Assembly (NCBI GenBank): GCA_963811775.1
Contig: CAWESO010000008.1
Span: forward strand, 62,001 to 126,000
DNA: 64,000 nucleotides
Origin: Chersky-840 sp963811775
Lineage (GTDB): Bacteria > Actinomycetota > Acidimicrobiia > Acidimicrobiales > UBA8190
Reading direction: 5' to 3'
Of the stretch, positions 1-9,715 are shown in pieces. How positions within the stretch are numbered: position 1 is the first letter of the stretch; the number at the start of each line of letters is the position of its first letter. A model generated the notes under the pieces. It did not search any database and had not been told where the DNA came from. It saw nothing but the letters and a program-made list of their open reading frames with translations. Made by a program: the position numbers and the translations under genes.

Positions 1-1875
1 CGACTCATCCTCGGCGTTGAACGGCCGCTCGCGGCCGAGGACGACGATGGCGCGGTTGCGCGTCCCGGTGGAGTCGACGAGGGGAACGGCCATCCACGGC
101 ACGGCCCGGGACCCCGCCGTCGCCATCTCGACCGACATCGCAGGATCGTCGGCGCCGCCGGTGCTGCGCAGCGGCCGGTTCGCACCGGCCACGAGCCTCG
201 ACGCCGCCTGGATGACGGGGGCGAGCGAATCCGGCACCCCGGCCGGGGCGCTGACCTCCACGCCGTCGACGAGACCGCCGCTGTTGGCCAGGAGCTCGCC
301 GGGGGCGAGCACGAGGACCACGGCCTGCTCGGCGTCGAGGACGCGCCGCCCGTGCTCCGACAGCACCCGGAGGACCTGGGGCTCGGCCAGCGGCGCGTTG
401 ACGGCCAGCGCCGCCTCCATCAGACGGCGCAACTGGGCCGCGTGCCGGGTGGCGGCCTGTTCGGCCTGCCTGCTCTCGTCCCACAGCAGGACGCGCTCGA
501 CGGCGATGGCCACCCGTTCGGCCAGTCCCGCCGCGGTCTCGACGTCTGAGAGGCGGTAGCCGCGCCGGCCGATCCCGGTGACGAAGCTGAGGGCGCCGAA
601 CGACAGGCCGCGCAGGTGGACGGGTACGACCACCATGGACTCGATGTCCGACTCCGGGTCCATCTCGGTGTAGCCCCCGGGCTCGGCCGGCTCGCCGCCG
701 TGCGGCGGGCCGAAGCGCCGGGTGCGGATGACGACCTCGGGGCGGCCACTGGCCAGGACCCGCCGGACGAGCACCTCGCCCTCGGGATGCGGATGGCGGG
801 TGTGCGCGTTGGCCCACCGCCCGTCGGCGCCGTCGGCGACGCGCCGCAGCGTGCCCTGTTCGTCCACGACGTCGACGGCGAACCAGTCCGCGAACGAGGG
901 GACCACCACGTCGACGAGCCGCACCATGGCCTCGTCGTAGGACTCGAGCGCGGTGGCGAGCACGTCCCCGGCGCGCGCCAGGATGGCCACGTGCTGGCGG
1001 GCGTGCTCGGCGCCGAGGCGGCTCCGGCGCTCGGCCTCGTCGAGGCGGGCCCGCTCGATCGAGGCGGCCGAGCGGTCGGCCACCAGTTGCAGGAGCTGCA
1101 GGTCGCGTTCTTGGAAACGGTGCCGGACCCGGGTACCGACCTGCACCACGCCGATGACCTGGCCGCCCACCAGCAGCGGGGCGGCCACGAGCGACGCCAC
1201 CCGCTGGCGCAGGAGCGGTGCGGTCTCGGTCGCCTCGGCCACGTCGTTGAGGATCACGGCTTGGGCCCGCGACGCCACCTCGCCCACGACCCCCTCGCCC
1301 ACCAGGACCTCGAGGCCCTCGGTGACCCGGGCGTCGAGGCCGTACGACGCCCGTACCGTGAGGCTGGCGCCGTCCGCGGTCACGAGGAAGATCGTGGCCA
1401 CGTCCCCCCCGACGACGCGGCCGGTCCGGGCCAGCAGCTCGTCGAGCAGGGCGTCCAGGGGCAAGAAGGACAGGCCCGGGTCCGTGACCGACTGGATGGA
1501 GCGCAGCGCCACCCCGGCGTCGTGCAGGCCGAGGCGGATGCGGCGCTCGGCCACGCGCCGGAACACCAGGATGACCGCCACCATGACCGCACTGGCGAAG
1601 ACGAACAGCCACGCCAGGGTGCGGTTGACGGTGAGGAAGTGGAAGATGACGACCGAGAACAGGGCCCAGGCGACGACCAGGGCGGCCTCGCCCAGGAAGG
1701 TGTGGCGGCCGAGGGCCTGGTGCAGGAGGCGGTCGGCCTCGGGCCCGTGGTCGTGGGGGACGATGGCCGTGGGGTCGGCCTCGGTCGAGTCCCAATTGGG
1801 GGCGCCCTCGTCCTGCTCACGCCGAGCGAGCAAGCTGGCCAGGCGCCCCACGCTCCGTGACTTGGGCCTACTCAC
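1..1875 (-). CDS. Membrane-anchored multi-GAF sensor protein (partial, C-terminus beyond window)
   Basis: The frame opens with GTG at 1875, the first possible start after an in-frame TAG, and runs off the left edge, leaving 625 codons. Two hydrophobic segments lie at about residues 62-81 and 87-105. They are followed by three GAF-like segments at roughly 135-285, 310-450 and 490 to the end; the first contains VGEGVVGEVASRAQAV and the second SFGALSFV. GAF domains bind small ligands or serve as dimer sensors. In actinobacteria such multi-GAF proteins usually end in a histidine kinase or a PP2C/SpoIIE phosphatase, but that output domain is outside the window, so the activity cannot be named. The gene stands alone and points away from the GH26 genes. 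Confidence 0.8.
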   Translation of the reverse strand, partial: MSRPKSRSVGRLASLLARREQDEGAPNWDSTEADPTAIVPHDHGPEADRLLHQALGRHTFLGEAALVVAWALFSVVIFHFLTVNRTLAWLFVFASAVMVAVILVFRRVAERRIRLGLHDAGVALRSIQSVTDPGLSFLPLDALLDELLARTGRVVGGDVATIFLVTADGASLTVRASYGLDARVTEGLEVLVGEGVVGEVASRAQAVILNDVAEATETAPLLRQRVASLVAAPLLVGGQVIGVVQVGTRVRHRFQERDLQLLQLVADRSAASIERARLDEAERRSRLGAEHARQHVAILARAGDVLATALESYDEAMVRLVDVVVPSFADWFAVDVVDEQGTLRRVADGADGRWANAHTRHPHPEGEVLVRRVLASGRPEVVIRTRRFGPPHGGEPAEPGGYTEMDPESDIESMVVVPVHLRGLSFGALSFVTGIGRRGYRLSDVETAAGLAERVAIAVERVLLWDESRQAEQAATRHAAQLRRLMEAALAVNAPLAEPQVLRVLSEHGRRVLDAEQAVVLVLAPGELLANSGGLVDGVEVSAPAGVPDSLAPVIQAASRLVAGANRPLRSTGGADDPAMSVEMATAGSRAVPWMAVPLVDSTGTRNRAIVVLGRERPFNAEDES

Positions 1876-1994
1876 TAGGACACAAGCCTACCCCCGGGGT
1901 CCGAGATCGGCCCGGGCCCGACTCCGAAGACGCCGATGGCCGCCACCCCCCATCGAGGTGACGGCCACCGGTGCCAGACGGCGGGAGCGGCGCG

Positions 1995-3596
1995 TCAGTC
2001 GCGACCGCGGCGGCCTCCGTGGCCCCTCGGGTGGGAGGTGGCCGTGGTGGTGGTGGTGCCCGAGGCGCCCGGGGTGCCGCCGGCGCCCGGCACGGTCACC
2101 GTCACCGCCGTGCTGTGCGGGCCGACCCCCGACGAGTTGTACCCGGCCACCGAATAGGTGTGCGAGCCCGGCGACACGCCGGTGTCGACGTAGGTCGTTA
2201 CCACCGGGCTCGGCCACCCGGGCCAGGCGATCTCGTGGCCGTCGCGGAACACGTCGTCACCTCCGAAGGTGCCCGACCCGTTCACCCACGAGATGGTCAC
2301 CGTGCTCCCCGTCACCGAGGCGGTGACGCCCGTGGGGACAGCGGGGACGCCCGAGGGCCCGGTCTGGGTGGTCGTGGGCGGCCTCGTGATCGTCGTGGTG
2401 GTGGCCCCCGGCGCCCGTGCCCCCGTGGTGGTGGTCGTGGGCGCCTGGGTCGTCGTCGTCGGCTTCGACGTGGTCGTCGTCGACTTCGATGTGGTGGTGG
2501 TCGTCGCTGCCGCCGCCGTTGTCGTCGGCGAGCCCACGCTGGCGCCGCTGCCCCCGCCGAAGTCGGCCTTGAACGCGGCCAGCGCATTGGGGAACTGGCC
2601 GTTGGTGATGTCGTTGTCCTGTCCGCCCGCGGTGTCGTTGTACGAGAAGATGTCGGTGAACGCCACGTTGTTGGTCGCGATCCAGTTGGCGAACTCGTTG
2701 ATGAAGTACGGGTCGTCCCCGAGGCCGTGGCCGTCACTGCGGAAGCACACCGACCACTCCGGGATGGCGATGGGCTTGCCCTCCGATGCGGCGAAGCTCG
2801 TCAGCCAGTTCAGCCCCCAGCTCTCGCTCAGGAGGTTGGCCCACGAGTTCTGCGGGGTCTGGGGCGTGCCCCAGTACTCGTCGTAGGTGTCGGACCCGAC
2901 GTAGTCGACATAGGCGTTGCCGGGGTAGGCCGTGGTCAGGTCCCAACTGGTGGGACCGCCCTGGTCGGGGTTCCACAGATACTGGAACTGCGCTCCGGGC
3001 ACGGCCCGCATGGTGGTCACGATCTGGCGCCAGAAGGCGGCGAAGTTCTGCGCGTCGGTGGTGTTGGCCACGCTCCACGGGTACCAGTCGCCGTTGAACT
3101 CCCAGCCCAGGCGCAAGATGGCGTTGCTCTGGCCCTCGGACACGAGGTTCTTCGCCAGCGTGGTGAAGTACTGGTTATAGGCGCCGGTCGCACCCTGGGC
3201 CAGGGTGCCCACGCCGGGCAGGATGGGCACGCCGAGCACGAGCCGGAGCCCGCTGCCGTCCCAGCCCCCCTCGCCCCCGCCGTTGTCCATGGCGGCCCAG
3301 CCGTCGGTGCGGTCGAGGTAGTCGCTGGCCATGGTGGGGTGGGTGTCGGTCTTGGCCCCGAACGCGGCGATGCCCGATGCGTCCACCCATCCGGCGTAGT
3401 CACCGAGCGGGACCGACGACGCTCCCGAGCTGGCCAGGGCGGTCTTGGCCCAGACGAGGCCGCCCACCGAGGCGAGGACGAGGGCCAGGCACAGCACACC
3501 CCCCGTCACGGCCCGGGGCAACCCGGCCATGCGCTCGACGACAGCCCCGCCGACGGTGCCCCAACGAAACGTTCCTGACGTGTGTGGCTTGTGCAC
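1995..3596 (-). CDS. Secreted GH26-like glycoside hydrolase with Thr-rich linker and fibronectin type III domain
   Basis: A GTG start at 3596 is preceded five bases away by a strong GGGGGGGAAG ribosome site; the open frame extends further up but without coding character. The n-region and hydrophobic segment (about 28-50) form a signal peptide or anchor. Residues 60-345 resemble GH26 (mannanase-like) catalytic domains: RLGWEFNGDWYPW carries the expected acid/base Glu166, and IAIPEWSV the expected nucleophile Glu280. A Thr-rich linker (353-415) leads to an Fn3 domain (about 417-502) and a basic tail. It is paralogous and adjacent to the next gene. The substrate, probably a beta-mannan or other extracellular glycan, is inferred from the family only. 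Confidence 0.82.
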   Translation of the reverse strand: MHKPHTSGTFRWGTVGGAVVERMAGLPRAVTGGVLCLALVLASVGGLVWAKTALASSGASSVPLGDYAGWVDASGIAAFGAKTDTHPTMASDYLDRTDGWAAMDNGGGEGGWDGSGLRLVLGVPILPGVGTLAQGATGAYNQYFTTLAKNLVSEGQSNAILRLGWEFNGDWYPWSVANTTDAQNFAAFWRQIVTTMRAVPGAQFQYLWNPDQGGPTSWDLTTAYPGNAYVDYVGSDTYDEYWGTPQTPQNSWANLLSESWGLNWLTSFAASEGKPIAIPEWSVCFRSDGHGLGDDPYFINEFANWIATNNVAFTDIFSYNDTAGGQDNDITNGQFPNALAAFKADFGGGSGASVGSPTTTAAAATTTTTSKSTTTTSKPTTTTQAPTTTTTGARAPGATTTTITRPPTTTQTGPSGVPAVPTGVTASVTGSTVTISWVNGSGTFGGDDVFRDGHEIAWPGWPSPVVTTYVDTGVSPGSHTYSVAGYNSSGVGPHSTAVTVTVPGAGGTPGASGTTTTTATSHPRGHGGRRGRD

Positions 3597-3859
3597 GGTC
3601 TTCCCCCCCGAGACCGGTGCGAACGAGCGCGCCAGACGAAGGCCTCGATGGTCTTTGTCCGTCCGCCGATTCGACAACCCGGTCGATCTGCGCCCCCTCC
3701 GCGTGGAGGGTGCGCACTTTCCCTGGTTGGTTGCTCTTCCCGCGTTGGTGTGTCTGGTGCTCCTGTCGGTCACACGGTCATGCTGTGCGACTCCGCATCT
3801 GTGTTATCGACGCGTCATGCTCCGAACTTCGACAAGACCGACGCAACGATCCATGAGGA

Positions 3860-5113
3860 TCATCCGAAGGCGGCGTGGAACGCCGCCAACGATTGCGTGA
3901 ACTGCCCGTCGAGCAAGTCGTGCGAGCCGTCTGACGCGTCGTAGTCGAAGTAGCTCGTCCACGCCACGTTGTGCTGCACGATCCACGTTGCGAACTGATC
4001 GATGAAGTACGGGTCGTCGCCCATGCCATGGCCGTCGCTCGTGATATCGGTGCCCCATTCCGGGAACACCATGGGACGGCCTTCGGCGGCGGCGAATCCC
4101 GCCATCCAATCGAGCCCCCACGACTGGGTCAGCTGGTTGGCCCACGCATTCTGCGGCGTCGCCGGCGAGGCCCAGCCTTCGTCGTAGACGTCGATGCCGA
4201 TGTAGTCGACGTACACGCTCCCGGGATAGGCCTGCGCCGCGCTGTACGCGTCACCGAAGGAGTTCCCGGCGTTGGGGTTCCACACGAACTGGAACGACTG
4301 GCCCGGCACCGAGCGCATGGCCGTGACGATGTTTCTGAAGTACGCCGCGAAGTTCGCGGCGTCGGTGGCGTTGGTGACCTGCCACGGGTACCAGTTGCCG
4401 GTGAACTCCCATCCGAGACGGAGCACGGCGTTGGGCGCACCGCCCGACACGAGCGAGTGGGCCAGCGTCACGAAGTACGAGTTGTACTGACCCGCCGCGC
4501 CCGCGGCCAGCGTGCCCTGCGGGTTGCCGTTGGCGTCGGTGGGGATGATGGGGACCCCGAGGATCAGCGTGTACCCGTGCCCGCGCCACTGGCTCGTCAG
4601 CCACGACACGGTGCTGTCGTCGGACACTCCCCCCCACCCCTCGTTGCGGGGGAGGTAGTCCGACGCGTACACGGGGTGGGTGCCCGTGGCCGCCGCGAAC
4701 GTCGCCACCCCCGACGGGTCTCCGGAGCCGACGAACACGCCGAAGGGGATCGTCTGCGACGTGCGCGGCCCGGCGATCGCCGCCACGGGCTTGGGCTTGG
4801 GCTTCGGCTTGGGCTTCGCCACCGGCGCCACCGTCACGGCCGGGTGGGTGGCGACCGGCGCGGTGGGCGTGGGCGTCGGCTCGGGGACCGTGGTGGGGGC
4901 CGCGGTGGTCGTGGTGGGCGCGAGCGTGGAGGTCGGGGGCGTCGCCGTGGTGACGGTCGTCCCTGGCCGGCTGAAGGCGATGGTCTGGGCGTCGACGGGC
5001 TGGGGCGAAACCGACAGGTCGACGGCGAAGGTGGCCATCGTGGCCACGCCGAGCATGGCGATCACGACCTCCCTCGGCAACACTGCGACGCGCCCCAGTC
5101 CCCCCAGCCGCAT
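3860..5113 (-). CDS. Secreted GH26-like glycoside hydrolase (tandem paralogue)
   Basis: The start chosen is ATG 5113, with GGGAG just upstream (a TTG at 5140 is possible). A hydrophobic N-terminus is followed by a Thr/Pro-rich linker and a KPKPKPKPKP run, and then the GH26-like domain at the C-terminus. The order is the reverse of its neighbour, where the linker follows the enzyme. Catalytic motifs are RLGWEFTGNWYPW (acid/base Glu) and VFPEWGTD (nucleophile Glu). No Fn3 domain is present. The two genes lie head to tail with 263 bp between them, and their catalytic domains align throughout, so they arose by tandem duplication. A role in degrading or remodelling an extracellular polysaccharide is likely. 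Confidence 0.82.
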   Translation of the reverse strand: MRLGGLGRVAVLPREVVIAMLGVATMATFAVDLSVSPQPVDAQTIAFSRPGTTVTTATPPTSTLAPTTTTAAPTTVPEPTPTPTAPVATHPAVTVAPVAKPKPKPKPKPVAAIAGPRTSQTIPFGVFVGSGDPSGVATFAAATGTHPVYASDYLPRNEGWGGVSDDSTVSWLTSQWRGHGYTLILGVPIIPTDANGNPQGTLAAGAAGQYNSYFVTLAHSLVSGGAPNAVLRLGWEFTGNWYPWQVTNATDAANFAAYFRNIVTAMRSVPGQSFQFVWNPNAGNSFGDAYSAAQAYPGSVYVDYIGIDVYDEGWASPATPQNAWANQLTQSWGLDWMAGFAAAEGRPMVFPEWGTDITSDGHGMGDDPYFIDQFATWIVQHNVAWTSYFDYDASDGSHDLLDGQFTQSLAAFHAAFG

Positions 5114-5547
5114 GCGACTCCCAGTGGTGAAATAGAACAAGCCACGTCACTCGTGGCCCGATAACCACTATCGGCGCTCACTTTGACCACCTTGAGCACT
5201 CGGCTCCCACAACGGAACGCCCACGGAACGTGGTGAATGGCGTCCAGACGTAGGTCCCGCGACCCGGGTCAGGCAGGGCAACCTGTGGTCTTGGCAACCA
5301 CATTCCGTGACTCGGATGCCCACAACGGCCACGCAGTGTGCGACTCCCTGGCCAGGCGCCCGTTCCCACGGTGTGCGCATGTCGCCCAATCACTAAAAAT
5401 GACCAAAAGTATCGGCCCTGTCGCCGTCCGCGCGCGAACACGTGTTGGTACGTTGTTGAGATCACGACGGAAGCTGCTTCCGGTGCGCGCCCGGACCTCG
5501 AGCCCGGCGGCGGCGTAGGACACGGCGGGGGGGACGCCATCCTCCGG
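5114..5547. other. Intergenic region, divergent promoters expected
   Basis: About 430 bp separate the start of the second GH26 gene (minus) from the coding part of the next gene (plus). The part around 5385-5460 is AT-richer than its surroundings and probably holds promoter sequence. I see no RNA gene, convincing operator or riboswitch. Confidence 0.4.
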
Positions 5548-6219
5548 TTGCCGTCGCTGCGCGCCGTGGTGCGCCACGCGCTGCCGGCGCTGCTCGAGAG
5601 CACGATCGTGCCCGGCGCGCTCTTCTATCTCGTCCTGCTGCTCGACGGGTTCCACGGCGCGTTGCTCGCGGCGTTGGCGTGGTCGCTGGCGGCCCTCGGG
5701 CGGCGGCTGGTCCGGGGCCACAAGGTGCCGGCCGTGCTCGTGCTGAGCGTGGTGCTCGTGAGCGCCCGCACCGTGGTGGCCTACGTCACCGGCAGCGCCT
5801 TCTTGTACTTCGTCCAACCCACCGCCAGCACGTTCCTCGTGGCCGTGCTCTTCCTCGGGAGCGCGGTGGCGCGTCGTCCCATCATCGAACGCCTGGCGCG
5901 CGACTTCTGCCCCCTCGACCCCGAGATGTTCGCCCGGCCGTTCGTGCGACGTTTCTTCTTGCGCCTGTCGATGCTGTGGTTCGTGGTCCTGAGCACTCAG
6001 GCCGCCTTCGTCATGTGGCTGCTACTGGCGTCGTCGGTGCGCACCTTCGTCGTCGAGCGCTCGCTCGTCTCGGCCGTGCTGACCGTGGGAGGGATCGTCC
6101 TCTCCACGCTGTGGTTCGTGCGCGTCATGCGGGGCGCGGGCCTGACCGTCCGCTTCAGCGGCGCTCTGGCCCCGCTCTCCCCCGCACCGGCCCTCGAGGC
6201 CGAGCCCGCCACCGCCTGA
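5548..6219 (+). CDS. VC0807-like polytopic membrane protein
   Basis: The open frame reaches back to 5338, but the first part has non-coding composition, so the start is placed at TTG 5548 (GTG 5566 or 5569 are alternatives). The product has about five or six hydrophobic helices. It carries the pattern seen in VC0807-domain proteins: LPALLESTIVPGALFYLVLL near the N-terminus, an ALAWSLAALGRR helix end, and RDFCPLDPEMFARP after the fourth helix. Family members are inner-membrane proteins of unknown function. It stands alone between a divergent GH26 gene and a co-directional peptidase gene. Confidence 0.6.
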   Translation: MPSLRAVVRHALPALLESTIVPGALFYLVLLLDGFHGALLAALAWSLAALGRRLVRGHKVPAVLVLSVVLVSARTVVAYVTGSAFLYFVQPTASTFLVAVLFLGSAVARRPIIERLARDFCPLDPEMFARPFVRRFFLRLSMLWFVVLSTQAAFVMWLLLASSVRTFVVERSLVSAVLTVGGIVLSTLWFVRVMRGAGLTVRFSGALAPLSPAPALEAEPATA

Positions 6220-6301
6220 TCCACCGCCCCGGACACCGGGACCCGCCCGGTACCGTGAGACGGCGGTGCCCGGCGTCGGACCGGGCGGCGGGAGGGGCGA
6301 C

Positions 6302-7057
6302 ATGGAAGCCGGAGCGGGCCCCGTGGCCCTGGTCGGGAGCGGCGAGTTCCTCGCCGTGATGGCACCGGTCGACGCCGTGCTCCTCGCCGGACGCCCCCGG
6401 CGCGCCGTGGTGCTGCCCACCGCCGCGGCCCGCGAGGGCGATGCCCGCATGGCGTACTGGCTCGAGCTCGGCCGCGCTCACTTCGCGGCGATGGGGGTCG
6501 AGCCCGTGTTGCTCGACGTGCGCACCCGGGCCGAGGCCGACGACCCGGCCACGGTGGCCGGCGTCGACGGCGCCGGGCTCGTCTACCTGTCGGGCGGCGA
6601 CCCACACCATCTCGCCGCGACGCTCCGCGACAGCGCGCTGTGGCACGCCGTCGTGGCGGCGTGGCGCAGCGGGACGGCCCTGGCCGGATGCTCGGCCGGA
6701 GCCATGGCGCTCACGTCGGGGGCCCCCGAGGTCCTCGTCCCGCCCGGGGCCGCACCTCGGCCCGCACCGCCGCATCCCCGGCTCGCCAACGGGTTGGGCC
6801 TGATCGGGTCCCTGGCCGTCGTCCCCCACTACGACCAGATGGAGCGCCTGCGGCCCGGGGCTCTGGAGTGGTTCGCGTCGTGGCAGCCCCCGGGGACGAC
6901 CCTGGTCGGGATCGAGGAGGACACCGCCTTGCTGTGGTCGGGCCAGCGCTGGCAGGTCCAGGGGGCGGGGGTGGTGTGGGTCCTCGACGCCGCACCCCGC
7001 ACCCGTTTCGTCGCCGGCGACGAGGTCCCGCTGCCGCCCCCCGGCCCGCCCGGGTGA
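6302..7057 (+). CDS. Peptidase S51 / cyanophycinase-like class I glutamine amidotransferase-fold protein
   Basis: ATG 6302 follows GGGAGGGGC by a few bases. The 251-residue product starts GPVALVGSGEFL, typical of the Rossmann-like S51 fold. It carries YLSGGDPHHL and a nucleophile elbow AGCSAGAM, in which the Ser after Cys is the expected catalytic Ser of S51 enzymes, and ends with a conserved VVPHYDQM segment supplying a His. Family members are dipeptidase E or cyanophycinase (serine peptidases acting on Asp-containing dipeptides or cyanophycin). No cyanophycin synthetase is visible nearby, so the substrate is open. Confidence 0.75.
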   Translation: MEAGAGPVALVGSGEFLAVMAPVDAVLLAGRPRRAVVLPTAAAREGDARMAYWLELGRAHFAAMGVEPVLLDVRTRAEADDPATVAGVDGAGLVYLSGGDPHHLAATLRDSALWHAVVAAWRSGTALAGCSAGAMALTSGAPEVLVPPGAAPRPAPPHPRLANGLGLIGSLAVVPHYDQMERLRPGALEWFASWQPPGTTLVGIEEDTALLWSGQRWQVQGAGVVWVLDAAPRTRFVAGDEVPLPPPGPPG

Positions 7058-7143
7058 GAGCCTGCCCGGAATGTTGCGTCCGCAAATAGTGTTGCATGGA
7101 CCGTCAGCACCGCGACGATGAAGACGAACCAAGGAGTGGCGCC

Positions 7144-8103
7144 ATGCCGGCCGTGACCGTTTCCGACATCTTGTCCCTGCCCAAGCTCGACATCCCGGGC
7201 CCGGGCGCCGAGGAGCGACCCGTGGTCTCGGTCACCGACGCGCCGTCGGGATACGAGGGTGAGGGGTTCCCGGTGCGGCGGGCCTTCGCCGGCGTCGACC
7301 TGGCCCAGCTCGACCCGTTCGTGCACATGGACCAGATGGGTGAGGTCGACTACGGGCCGGGCGAGCCCCGGGGCACCTCGTGGCACCCCCACCGGGGCTT
7401 CGAGACCGTGACCTACATGATCGACGGCACCTTCCAGCACCAGGACTCGGCCGGCGGGGGCGGAATCATCACCAACGGCGACACCCAGTGGATGACCGCC
7501 GGAGCCGGCATCCTCCACATCGAGCGCCCGCCCGAGGCCCTCGTCACCTCGGGAGGCCTCTTCCACGGCATCCAGCTGTGGGTGAACCTGCCGTCCCGGG
7601 ACAAGTGGGCCGATCCCCGCTACCAGGACATCCGGGCCGGTCAGGTCGCGCTCGTGTCATCGCCCGACGGCGGGGCGCTCGTCCGGGTCATCGCCGGGGA
7701 CGTCGGCGGCCACGCCGGGCCGGGGGTGACCCACACCCCGATGGCCATGGCGCATCTGACCGTCAGTCCCGGGGCCCGGGTAACCCTGCCCTGGGAGCGC
7801 CAGCACAACGCGCTGCTCTACGTCCTGTCGGGCGAGGGCTCGGTCGGGACCGAGGGACGTCCCGTGCACAGCGGCCAGCTGGTCGTGTTCGGTGCCGGGG
7901 ACACCATCGTGGTCTCCGCCCGCGACCGCCAGGAGTCGCGCGCGCCGGAGTTCGACGTGCTCGTGCTGGGCGGCCGCCCCATCCGCGAGCCTGTCGTCAC
8001 CTACGGGCCCTTCGTCATGAACACCAGGGCCGAGATCGCCCAGGCCCTCGACGACTTCCAACACGGCAAGCTCGGCACCATCGCCGCCGACCACATCGGC
8101 TGA
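7144..8103 (+). CDS. Pirin family protein
   Basis: ATG 7144 has AAGGAG eight bases upstream. The 319-residue protein has the bicupin pirin layout. The N-terminal cupin holds DPFVHMDQMG and HPHRGFETVTYMIDG, which supply metal-binding His residues, followed by DTQWMTAGAGILHIERP. The C-terminal cupin includes NALLYVLSGEGSV. It ends NTRAEIAQALDDFQHGKLG, a typical pirin tail. Bacterial pirins bind Fe and some have quercetinase activity; the role here is unknown. It is monocistronic and convergent with the peroxiredoxin gene. Confidence 0.9.
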   Translation: MPAVTVSDILSLPKLDIPGPGAEERPVVSVTDAPSGYEGEGFPVRRAFAGVDLAQLDPFVHMDQMGEVDYGPGEPRGTSWHPHRGFETVTYMIDGTFQHQDSAGGGGIITNGDTQWMTAGAGILHIERPPEALVTSGGLFHGIQLWVNLPSRDKWADPRYQDIRAGQVALVSSPDGGALVRVIAGDVGGHAGPGVTHTPMAMAHLTVSPGARVTLPWERQHNALLYVLSGEGSVGTEGRPVHSGQLVVFGAGDTIVVSARDRQESRAPEFDVLVLGGRPIREPVVTYGPFVMNTRAEIAQALDDFQHGKLGTIAADHIG

Positions 8104-8134
8104 CACCGGAGCGCGGCCCGGGGTCAGCCTCGGG

Positions 8135-8590
8135 TCACGGTGTCCTGGCCCGCAGCACCTCGAGCGCGCTGTCGGCGTGCTTGGCCATGTTCACTTCGCT
8201 GGTGATGACGGCCATAACCTTGCTGTCGGTGCCGATGACGAAGGTGGCACGCTTGTTGGGGAGGACGGACAGTCCCCGCTTCACCCCGAACTGCTTGGCC
8301 ACGGTCCGGTCGGTGTCCGACAGCAGGGGGTAGTCGAAGGAGTGGGTGTCGGAGAACTGCTTCTGCTTCTCCACGGTGTCGGCACTGATCCCGAGGCGCT
8401 GGGCGCCGACCGCCTCGAACTCGGCCTTCAGGTCCCGGAAGTGACAGCTCTCGCGCGTGCAGCCCATGGTCATGGCCGCCGGGTAGAAGAACAGGACCAC
8501 GGGGCCCTTGGCCAGGAATTCGCTCAGGCGCCGCTTGGTCCCCGTCTCGTCGGGAAGTTCGAAGTCCGCCACCACATCGCCGGTGTTCAT
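8135..8590 (-). CDS. bcp: Thiol peroxidase of the BCP/PrxQ type (peroxiredoxin)
   Basis: The 151-residue AhpC/TSA-fold protein has the BCP signature: peroxidatic Cys44 and a second Cys49 in GCTRESCHF, preceded by VVLFFYPAAM. The five-residue spacing is that of E. coli Bcp. It reduces H2O2 and organic hydroperoxides with thioredoxin in the cytoplasm. Length is normal and the start is ATG 8590. It converges with the pirin gene (31 bp between stops). Confidence 0.93.
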   Translation of the reverse strand: MNTGDVVADFELPDETGTKRRLSEFLAKGPVVLFFYPAAMTMGCTRESCHFRDLKAEFEAVGAQRLGISADTVEKQKQFSDTHSFDYPLLSDTDRTVAKQFGVKRGLSVLPNKRATFVIGTDSKVMAVITSEVNMAKHADSALEVLRARTP

Positions 8591-8717
8591 GAGCCGTGAC
8601 GCTACCGGTCCATTACCCGGCGCGCCTGGTCGCGGGGCACCACCGGCCCGCTACAGGCACGGGGTCGGGGTCGGGGTTGAGGCGGGCTGTGCGAACCCTT
8701 GGACGAGGCGGCCGCGC

Positions 8718-9638
8718 TCAGTAGCCGGCGACGAGGTCGACCACGCCGAGGAGACCGGTGCCCGCCTTGAGACGGGCCACGTTGTTGCGCACCCGCGCCG
8801 CGAGCAGGGCCATGACCGCACCCGAGCTGCCGGCGTTGTGCGGCGTGATGATGCAGTTGGCCAGGCTCCACAGGCGATGGCCTTCGGGGAGCGGCTCGGG
8901 GTCGGTGACGTCGAGCGCGGCACCGGCGATCGCCCCGCCTTCGAGGGCGTCGACGAGCGCGTCGGTATCGACGTGCCCGCCGCGCGACACGTTCACGAGC
9001 CAGGCCCGCTCGTGCATGGCGTCGAGCTGGGGCGCGGCGATGACGTGTCTGGTCTCGGGCGTGAGGGCCAGGGCCAGGATCACGACACGCGCCTCGGGCA
9101 GCGCCTCGGGCAGTGCCTCGATGGTGAGGGTCCGGGCCGCGCCGGGGACCGGCTCGGGTCGGCGGCGCACCACGGTGACGGGCGCGTCGAACGGGGCCAG
9201 GAGGCGCACGAGCGACGTGGCGATGCCCCCGCCGCCGAGGATGGTCACGGGCTGCCCGGCCAGGGCCGTCACCCTCGTGCCCAGCCACGTCGTCGCCCGG
9301 GCCGAGGTGGGCAGCGAGTGCAGTCCGGCCAGGGCCAGGGCGAGGGCGTGCTCGGCGATGAGCGAGGAGTGCGCGCCCTTGCTGCAGGTGAAGACGCGCC
9401 CGTCGGCCATGAGCCCGGCGTCGATGAAGCTCTCGATCCCCGCCCCGGGGAGATGCACCCAACGGATACCGGGGTGCTCGTCGAGGACCGAGCCGAGCCG
9501 GCCCGGGCCCGACCAGTCCACCCACACGATCCCTTCGGCGTCGGACAGCTCGACGACCTCGCCGCCTCCGCTCACCACGGCCTCGGCCGCCAGCGGCCAG
9601 TCGGGCACGACGGCGACGCGCGGACCGGTGCTGCTCAC
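8718..9638 (-). CDS. D-isomer specific 2-hydroxyacid dehydrogenase
   Basis: GTG 9638 is the start that fits the family N-terminus. The 306-residue protein has the split catalytic domain and a central NAD-binding domain with TILGGGGIATSLVRLL (the GxGxxG-type turn reads GGGGIA). VNVSRGGHVDTDALVDAL and TPHNAGSS supply the usual Arg and catalytic His regions. It probably reduces a 2-keto acid with NAD(P)H. It lies 77 bp after the ketosynthase gene on the same strand and may share its transcript; I see no substrate clue. Confidence 0.82.
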   Translation of the reverse strand: MSSTGPRVAVVPDWPLAAEAVVSGGGEVVELSDAEGIVWVDWSGPGRLGSVLDEHPGIRWVHLPGAGIESFIDAGLMADGRVFTCSKGAHSSLIAEHALALALAGLHSLPTSARATTWLGTRVTALAGQPVTILGGGGIATSLVRLLAPFDAPVTVVRRRPEPVPGAARTLTIEALPEALPEARVVILALALTPETRHVIAAPQLDAMHERAWLVNVSRGGHVDTDALVDALEGGAIAGAALDVTDPEPLPEGHRLWSLANCIITPHNAGSSGAVMALLAARVRNNVARLKAGTGLLGVVDLVAGY

Positions 9639-9715
9639 GGGCTCGGATCCTAGGCCGGGGCGCCGAGCCCGGCCGCGGCGGCGCCGGGCGCCCACGGCGG
9701 TGTCGGCGCAGCCGG

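Noticed and set aside
5..1795. 596-codon minus-strand frame at the left edge
   Set aside because: Almost entirely Arg/Gly/Pro; the neighbouring frame on the same strand encodes a coherent GAF-domain protein.
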